Shown here piece after piece: positions 57,453 through 64,000 of a DNA stretch of 64,000 nucleotides. Position numbers and translations under genes: made by a program. The stretch lies in contig OX419759.1 in the NCBI GenBank assembly GCA_948567375.1, forward strand, positions 2,209,303-2,273,302. Reading direction: 5' to 3'. Positions within the stretch are counted from its first letter, which is position 1. Every line of letters starts with the position of its first letter. The notes under the pieces are model-generated. The model saw only the letters and a program-made list of their open reading frames with translations. It ran no database searches and was not told where the DNA came from. The stretch comes from Lunularia cruciata. Taxonomy: Eukaryota; Streptophyta; Marchantiopsida; Lunulariales; Lunulariaceae.

Positions 57453-57877
57453 TGTAACAATATGGAGCTTACCAATGAGTTAGTCAAAACTTACAAAGTA
57501 ACAAATAGTCCAAATTAGCTAAGGATATTCTAGAAGCATCTAGAAAGCTACTTGGTACTTTCCAAGTATTGAGAGGAAGCTTCTTGGCTAGCTTAGCTTG
57601 CTTGCCAAGTAGGTGGTTTCTAGAAAGAAGTTTTTTGGCTAGCATAGCTTGCATGCCAAGTGTATGACTTCTAGAAGGAAGCTTCTTGAGAAACTTTTTA
57701 ATTAACTTGGCTTACACTCCAAGCAGATGGTTTTTAGAAAACTCCTTGAGAAGCTTCTCAAGAGCCTTGTATATTTTCCTATAAATACCAAAGCCTATGC
57801 TCATGTTAGGTATTTAGAATTTCCTCATTCAAGCTTCCCAATGAGATCTTACACTTGGCTTTCCTTGGTCTTTTACA
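57453..57877 (+). mobile_element. LTR-C, 5' LTR of a second gypsy C element, plus orientation
   Basis: 425 bp from TGTAACAATATGG to GGTCTTTTACA. In sense, U3 has scattered TTCTAGAA and GAAGCTTC modules, the last at 57750-57757, 23 bp before TATAAATA (57780-57787). A decayed primer site (TGATATTAGATT, 57879-57890) follows. It faces away from the 5' LTR at 56646-57136, so the two promoters diverge across 316 bp. Confidence 0.9.
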
Positions 57878-58148
57878 TTGATATTAGATTTAGAATAGGA
57901 TGGATGGAATTTATGGACTACCAAATCCATTTCTACCAAACCATTAGGACTTTTTTTATCTATATACTATCCAAATATCATTTCACTCAATTCATCATCT
58001 CATGCTTTGGTTAAAATTGTCAGAATACAATCACCTTGTCCAATAAACCCTTGGTACTTTTGATTAAAACATATGGAGAATGGTGGATGTGTTAACTAGG
58101 ATCAACTATAGATAATTTGATAGAGTTTTAGTCATGGCAACAATGCCC
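57878..58148 (+). mobile_element. Leader of gypsy C plus copy
   Basis: Inverted match to 56500-56645, the leader of the minus copy, including CCATTTCTACCAAACCATT. Non-coding. Confidence 0.75.
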
Positions 58149-58818
58149 TATGAGCCGGCTTGCCTCTCACTCAAGATGAACCTCTAATGGTTATTATGGT
58201 AGCGCACCATGGACTAAGAAGGCAAAGAACCCCAACTCCATCCTAGTCCTCTAAGGCTAACACTCCAAGACTCAAGACATTGTTCACTAGAGAACTCAAT
58301 GAGAGAGATACTTGCAAATTAAAGGATGATGAATAATTTCTCACCCTTAGTTTATATATTTGTGAAATAGTTACACACTAAAGTTACTATTTACCATTGT
58401 AACTCAAATTACTAGGTTAAAAATAAGTAAAGTAAAAAAGTATAAAGGAATATCCATCCACATGGGCATATTTCACTAAGCATGTGATTTGATCTTGGCC
58501 TAACCACTAAGTCAAGGATTCCTTCACATGGGCTATCCTTGGACTATAAGGCTTATGGGCCAAAGAGTTCTCATTCTTTTCTCAAAGCCAAACATTTAGA
58601 AATAATACCAAGTTAACACATTAGAATCCAAAATACTGGTGCTTATCTTTCCCATTTTCTCTAAAGTAAGGTCCCCTCTATTATAAATATGACTAACTTT
58701 AGCTAATCATGACTAATATAGAACCATACTTTATCTTTATATAAATAATATCTCTCAAATACTTATAATACCAAGCTAAATATCACAATACCACATACAT
58801 GCACAAATGGGTGTTATA
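58149..58818 (-). mobile_element. Solo LTR-B in the leader of gypsy C plus copy
   Basis: 670 bp, ends TATGAGCC...GGTGTTATA where the CA/TG ends have mutated. GCCC is present on both sides (58145-58148 and 58819-58822). It is the most diverged of the three LTR-B copies. Confidence 0.8.
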
Positions 58819-59700
58819 GCCCGAGGTTATCATTGCCATGTAACAAAAAATTGACCACCTTCTTGATTGTTGGAAGAATGAGATCATGAACAAAAAGAGA
58901 AAATAGAGAGAACACTATTTTCAGAGGGACAAGAGTGAATCTGATTCCAAAGCCCAAGGTATTTGAAGGCAAGAATCTCTTGGGTGCAATGGAGAATTTT
59001 GTGTTTGACTTTGAATGTTATTTTGAAACTACAAATCTTCAAGATGAACAAAAATAGATTCTCTTGGCTTATAGCCAATTGGATGGATTAGCAAAGCTAT
59101 GGTGGCGGTTGAGAGTGGAGCAAGCTGAACAACAATTTTTTGCACCAATCTTGACATGTGCAAGATTCAAGAGTGCAATAATTAATGAATCCTAAACTAT
59201 AAATGCTACATGAGCTACATGAGATAGATTGGTAGAGTTGAATCAAATTAGCTCTACAAGAAGCTACATCATGCAATTCCAAAACACCATGATGCAAATT
59301 CTAGATATTAGAAGGTGAAGCTCTACATCAATTTGTGAGGGGCTAGAAATCATGAACCAAATTAGAGATGATTATGTGAGAGCCAAAACATGTGGAGGAA
59401 GCCATATAATTGGCCAAATGTTTTGATTCTTTGGTTGCAACAACTTAGTCCTGACCTTGACCTCCATAAAACCTACCAATACACTACACAAGGGTGGAAG
59501 AGCTGGCACTAATGGAGATTAATACCATCTAACGGAGACCACTTGGCATTACAAATAGAGAAAAATTATGATAGAATAGTGGTTGTTTGTTGTCAACAAA
59601 TTGGACATTGCATTGCTAAATGTACACTCAAGAATGGGCAATCTTCAAACTTCTTGTATGAAGTTTGTGGAGCAAAATGATCAAGGAAACAAGAAATCCC
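58819..59700 (+). pseudogene. Gypsy C gag, plus copy
   Basis: Translation in pieces with stops. Matches the minus-strand gag at 55809-56330 as an inverted copy. Near the end, VCCQQIGHCIAKC (59580-59625) is a zinc knuckle that retains the second Cys, His and last Cys but lost the first Cys. Confidence 0.75.
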
Positions 59701-59739
59701 AATAGGAGACTTTGAGTTATATATTGGAAACTTGATTAG

Positions 59740-60110
59740 TTCCAATGGGATTAAAGGCTCGCCCTATGCAAGCTATGATGCTTGAGCATGGTTGTAAGAT
59801 TTTACTTGATTCTAAAAGTTCAAAGAATTGCATGTCCATGCAATTAGCAAAGAAATTATGTATTCCTATCAAGTTTATAATTGGGAGCAGAATTGATGAT
59901 GGCAGATGGTAGAAAGTGTTCTACATTTTTTACCTCACATCCTATTACATTCAAGATTGGGAGCAAGTATTTGGAGTGTACAAGGTTTGTAATGACACCT
60001 CTACACTATGATGCCATTATGGGTTTGCCTTGGCTTGGACATCATAAGATATAATTTGATTGGACCCAACAACAAATTCAAGTACAACACTAAGGTAGGA
60101 ATTTTCTATT
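59740..60110 (+). pseudogene. Gypsy C protease, plus copy
   Basis: LLDSKSSKNCMSMQLAKKLCIPIKF (written in part) at 59800-59875 is a retropepsin site LLDSGSSKNF with Gly to Lys, followed by the linker with GLPWL-like sequence. Stops follow. Confidence 0.7.
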
Positions 60111-60299
60111 CGGTTGTTTGGCACCTTTCAGTAAGACACCTAAGAATAGTCAATCCCAAGATGGGAAGTTTGTTAGGAAAGTAACCATAGAGTAAACTTT
60201 GAAAGAAGATAATCCCAAGATTAGAAGTTTGTTAGTAAAGCAACCATAGAACAAGCTTTAGAGGAAAATAAGTTTATTTTTACAATATGGATCAAGCTG

Positions 60300-60645
60300 A
60301 TTGCACATGGAGAATTTGAGGAGGGCCAAAAGCCTCATCAAGCAATGGTTCATCAAATAGTTCAAGAGTTTTCAGATGTGTTTGTGGATGATCTGCCAAA
60401 TGGATTACCCTCCAATCGTGGTATGCCCTTCAAGATTGAGTTGTCGCTAAGAAGTACTCCAATGAGTAGACCCATTTATTGACTATCACCAAAGGAGTTA
60501 GACAAGCTTTGATTGATGGAATTGTTGGAGAAGGATTTCAAACAACATAGTATATTTCCTTGGGGAGCACTGGTACTATTCATCTCAAAGAAGGATGGAG
60601 GACTCCACATTTGTATTGATTGCCATTGTCATTGAGAAAAAAATT
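60300..60645 (+). pseudogene. Gypsy C reverse transcriptase, truncated
   Basis: EFSDVFVDDLPNGLP, MPFKIELSLRSTPMSRPIY and then FPWGALVLFISKKDGGLHICID, the start of gypsy RT. Sequence homology stops near 60645 and unrelated sequence follows, so the palm with YxDD, RNase H and integrase are absent. Confidence 0.8.
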
Positions 60646-60829
60646 TATATGTTACATTAGTGCTATTTAGTATGGTAGGTAGACTAGTAAAAACTTATGT
60701 AGATTTAATTTAAATGTTAGTTTCAGACAATAACTTTACATTCCAACAATGAACTTTAGAATTTGCAGAAATAAGAGCTCATTAGTTTATTATGTTGAGA
60801 TGATCTGGGATACAATATCTAGGAATCAG
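60646..60829. other. Unassigned AT-rich junction after truncated RT
   Basis: No coding or repeat match seen. It marks the change from RT to the purine-rich block. Confidence 0.4.
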
Positions 60830-61500
60830 ATAATGCTACCAAGGTGGAAGAGAAAAAGAAACAAGAAAGAGATTTTTGATGAATGAAAGGAAGTAATAGA
60901 GAAAATGGGTTTTGAGGAATCAAAAGTGCAGTAGAGAGAGAATATCATAGACAGAGAAGTCAAGAAATGAGAAAGGAGACTTTTGAGGAATCAAAGGAAG
61001 GAACAAAGGAAAGGGGTTTTGAGGAATCAAAAGTGCAGCAAAGAGGAAACCATTGAGAGAGAAGACATGAAACAAGAAAGGAGGTTTTTGAGAAATAAAA
61101 AGGAAAGCAAGAGAAATAAATCAAGGGTAGAGAGAACTAGAAAAAATAAATCAAGAGAAAGAAATTGAAAGACAAAGAGAGGAGAAATAGGAAATCAAGA
61201 AAAAGGAACCAAAAGGCATAGAGAGGAAACAAAAATAGAAAAACACATGAGAAAGGAAGTGCAAGGTAGAGGGAGGCAGAAAAAGGAAACTAGGAGAAAG
61301 GAATCAAGTGCAAAGAGAATTAAAAATAGTAGATTAGGAGAAAGGAATTAAAAGGCAAAGAGAGGAGACACATGAAATCAAGAGAAAGGAACCAAAAGCA
61401 TTGAGATGAAAAAAATAGAGAGGAAACAAAAATAGAGAAACTTAAGAGAGAGGAGGACAAACGCAAGGAGAGAAGGACAAATTCAAAGGAGTTTTGTGGT
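60830..61500. repeat. Purine-rich block with GA-rich imperfect repeats
   Basis: The plus strand is mostly A and G with recurring AGAAAGGAATCAAAAGGCAAAGAGAGGAG-like phrases (shortened variants of the same phrase at 61080, 61190, 61330 and 61375). Open frames here give only Lys/Arg/Glu-rich low-complexity protein and are not called genes. Confidence 0.7.
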
Positions 61501-62270
61501 AATTGTTGAGGAATGTCTTTTACTTCCAAGAAAATTGGTCAACAAAACTTTATGTTGAATGTTGTGGCTGTTGACTTGAACACAATAATGATTGCAATTG
61601 ATTTATTCAGCTTTGGATTTTTTGAAAGAGAGCTAGTAAATTACCTATTCTAAGTCTTTGAATGGACTATTGAAAATATAGAGCCACATTGTTCCAAGAG
61701 TGAAATGCATCTATTGAGTAAAGGGAAGGAGAGAGACAATGATCTACTCTTGGGGATGCAATCTATGGGCATTGAGCCTCAATAACTTTGTATTGTTGGA
61801 AGGAAGTGAATTTGAGTATTCATAAGTCTGGTTTACTAAGAAAGAGAGTGCAACTCCCTTAAAATTACACCTCAAGGAAATAAATTACCCCATCTGTCAA
61901 TCTCAAGATTAGAAGTAGCATTTCTCTTGGATATAACAAGCTTGAAGGTGGGAGAATCATTTTCTCCTCACTAAATTCTCATTGATGCTCTCTAGCTATT
62001 GGTGAAGACGTATTCCAAGAGTCTAAAATTGTTGAATGAAGAAACTCATCTAACATGATTTGTGCATATGATGTTTGGAAACTAGATCTTACGGGATTGG
62101 AATGGAATAAAATTTCCTCTAGCTGTTCTCTTCCCTGCTTCACTTAACTCTAGATCAGAAGTTTTTATTCTTTTCAAGTGCATCTATTTGAGGTTTCAAA
62201 TGGTAATGCTAACTCCTTAGAGCGGCCAATTCCATTGAGCTTCAAATTCTTGAGAAGGTCTATCAGATTG
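61501..62270. other. No supported gene between two purine-rich blocks
   Basis: Mixed composition. Short broken pieces such as TNYPICQSQD-like translation give no domain. May be further retrotransposon remnant. Confidence 0.4.
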
Positions 62271-62544
62271 GGAGAAAAGGCTACCGCGTAGGATAACTTG
62301 AAGGAGAGGAAGAAAATGACAGGGAAGGATCAAAGGGACAAGAAAGAGTGAAGGATCGTGGAGACAAGAAGAGGTGAAGGATGGAAGGGACAAGTGACAG
62401 AGAGGGCAAAGTGAGAGATTGAGGAATCAAAGATAGGAAAGACAAGGAGAGAAACAAACAAAAGCAGATTCCAGCTGAGAGGGGAAGGCATCGAGAAGGA
62501 CTGGGAAAAATAGAGAATTCAAGAATAGACAGGAATTATTGGAA

Positions 62545-63380
62545 AAGAGGATTCAGCCAAGAAGAAATAGGAACAAGAAAGGTCAGAGTTTTGGTGGAGA
62601 CAGAGGAAATATCGAAGGAGAGATGTTGAGCCAGGAAGAAATAGGAACAATGAAGGTCAGATAGAGGAATTATCAAATGGTGGAGAGTTCAGCATGAAGA
62701 AAAAGAAACTAGAAGGGTTTGGTGGTGACAAGGAGAATATAAAAAGAGAGATTTCAGCCAAGAAGAAAAAGGAACAAGAAAGAGTTTTGGTGGAGAGTTA
62801 GGAATTATCGAAGGAGAGAGGTTGAGCCAGGAATAAATAGGAACAAGGAAGGGCAAACAGAGGAATTATCAAAGGAGAGAGAGTTCAGCAGGAAGAAATA
62901 GGAACACGAAAGAGTTTGGTGGTGACAAGGGGAATTATCAAAAGAGAGATTTCAGCCAAGAAGAAATAGGAACGAGAAAGAGTTTTTGTGGAGACAGAGG
63001 AATTATCAAAAGAGAGAAGTAGGAATTATCGAAGGATCTCGAGACGTTGAGCCAGGAAGAAATAGGAACAATGAAGGGGAGACAAAGGATATATCAAAGG
63101 AGAGAGGTTGAGCTAGGAAGAAATAGGAACAAGGAAGGGGAGACAGAGGAAATATCGAAGGAGAGAGGTTGAGCCAGGAAGAAATAGGAATGAGGAAGGA
63201 GAGACAAAGGAAATATTGAAGGAGAGAGGTTGAGCTAGGAAGAAATAGGAATGGGGAAGGGCAAACAGAGGAATAATCGAAGGAGAGAAAATCCAACATG
63301 AAGAAATAGGAACAAGAAAGGGTTTGGTGGTGACAAGGGGAGTTATCGAAGGAGAGAGAGGTCAGCAAGAAAGAAATAGT
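62545..63380. repeat. Purine-rich tandem array, unit about 60 bp, about 13 copies
   Basis: Units share CAGGAAGAAATAGGAACAAG, then GAAGG, AGACAGAGGAA, TATCGAAGGAGAGAG and GTTGAG. Copies vary in length and sequence. The plus strand is almost free of C and T runs. The minus-strand frame 63006-63368 is a by-product of the repeat (Ser/Leu/Phe-rich) and is not a gene. Confidence 0.85.
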
Positions 63381-63516
63381 GTCAAGGGAAGGAAAGAAGT
63401 GGAAAGGATAGAAAATATCAAAGGGAGAGAAATCTTGAAGGGCTTTGCAAGAGAGAAATCTTGACTATCTTTTGCAAGATAACAATAGAAAGAGGAACAG
63501 AGAACAATAGGAGAAG
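63381..63516. other. End of the purine-rich block
   Basis: Continues GA-rich (AGAGAAATCTTGA repeated twice at 63427 and 63453) to the LTR-A start. No gene. Confidence 0.5.
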
Positions 63517-63703
63517 TGTAATACCAAGAGCTAACCATATGATCTTGATGTGAAATTTAGTTTTGTACCATTTGGAATGATGGAGAAAATAGATTAGATA
63601 GAAGTATCACCAAAAGAGTACTTCTACTAATAGGGAAAAAATTAAAATAGACTTGAAAACCTTAGAATCAATAGTTAGACATATGATTTAAAGGTGAGAA
63701 TTG
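63517..63703 (+). mobile_element. LTR-A fragment interrupted by LTR-D
   Basis: Begins TGTAATACCAAGAGCTA as the other LTR-A copies and runs 187 bp until the LTR-D start. The rest presumably lies beyond the LTR-D element and the window. Confidence 0.85.
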
Positions 63704-64000
63704 TGTCATGCCATTTGTAGTTCCGCATCTAGATGCTCAGACACTGGAGTTCTAGTTATAGTAGTAAGAGTTTATTTCACTTGTTTCTCGAGGACTACTT
63801 TTTGACGGTTAGATTTTGTGTTTGGGGTACTGACTTCACGGTGGAGCCCACCGTCACTTTGCACCGTTTGCACCTTCGAGTGTGCCATCAGTGGGACCGT
63901 TAGGGTTTTAGTGCTAGCTCAAGTCTAGGGGGGTATAGTTTCGAAGTGAGCTCCAGAAAGCTCACTTCTTTGATGTTGAGCCTTCGAGTTCCTGGCTATG
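63704..64000. mobile_element. LTR-D copy running off the window
   Basis: Begins TGTCATGCCATTTGTAGTTCC and follows the units at 50442 and 50978 to the window end. It inserted into LTR-A after AATTG (63699-63703), the candidate target site. Confidence 0.85.

Noticed and set aside
60983-61168. Lys/Arg/Glu-rich frame that could look like a nuclear or coiled-coil protein
   Set aside because: Low-complexity GA-rich DNA gives this composition in any frame.
63006-63368. 120-residue minus-strand open frame rich in Ser, Leu and Phe
   Set aside because: It is the complement of the purine-rich tandem array; the protein repeat mirrors the DNA repeat and no domain is visible.

Overview
This is nuclear DNA from a land plant and is mostly transposable elements. 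The evidence is an intron-less SAUR-type auxin-response gene, LTR retrotransposons primed by the plant initiator-tRNA-Met site (TGGTATCAGAGC), plant telomere-box motifs and AT-rich spacers. The SAUR leader and the abundance of an unusual non-LTR reverse transcriptase family make a bryophyte or other non-flowering plant plausible, but that is inference.

Layout. At 1-8,453 a broken + strand non-LTR retrotransposon (RT element 3) is cut by solo LTRs of a Ty3/gypsy family (LTR-A), and the 5' end of another gypsy element (LTR-C) leaves the window on the left. From 8,454 to 27,800 the DNA is low-copy, AT-rich and carries short tandem duplications and hairpins. The only host gene I can support is the SAUR gene at 19,342-19,824 on the minus strand. 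At 27,829-34,552 there is a decayed Ty1/copia element with both LTRs, primer site and polypurine tract. Its gag region is tandemly duplicated (711 bp) and its RT/RNase H region occurs twice across a 200-N gap. The stretch 34,553-37,190 shows no gene.

From 37,190 to the window end is a nested pile of insertions. Two non-LTR RT elements lie head-to-tail on the minus strand. The upstream one (RT element 2) was split by gypsy A (40,962-47,920) and again by gypsy C (48,959-57,136, exact target duplication TTTGG). Those elements were in turn hit by solo LTRs of two families, a 1.26-kb dimeric non-autonomous element (LTR-D, target duplication AAGGA) and a fragment of an organellar ATP synthase alpha gene. 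A second gypsy C copy starts at 57,453 in the opposite orientation. Its coding region ends in RT and is followed by about 2.8 kb rich in purines on one strand, including a roughly 60-bp tandem array.

The most promising biology is in LTR-C. Upstream of its TATA box it carries dense GAAnnTTC/TTCnnGAA arrays that match the heat-shock element pattern, conserved across the copies. No transposon gene here looks intact: all have stops, frameshifts, deletions or lost catalytic residues. The elements therefore appear immobile on their own, although their LTR promoters may still work.
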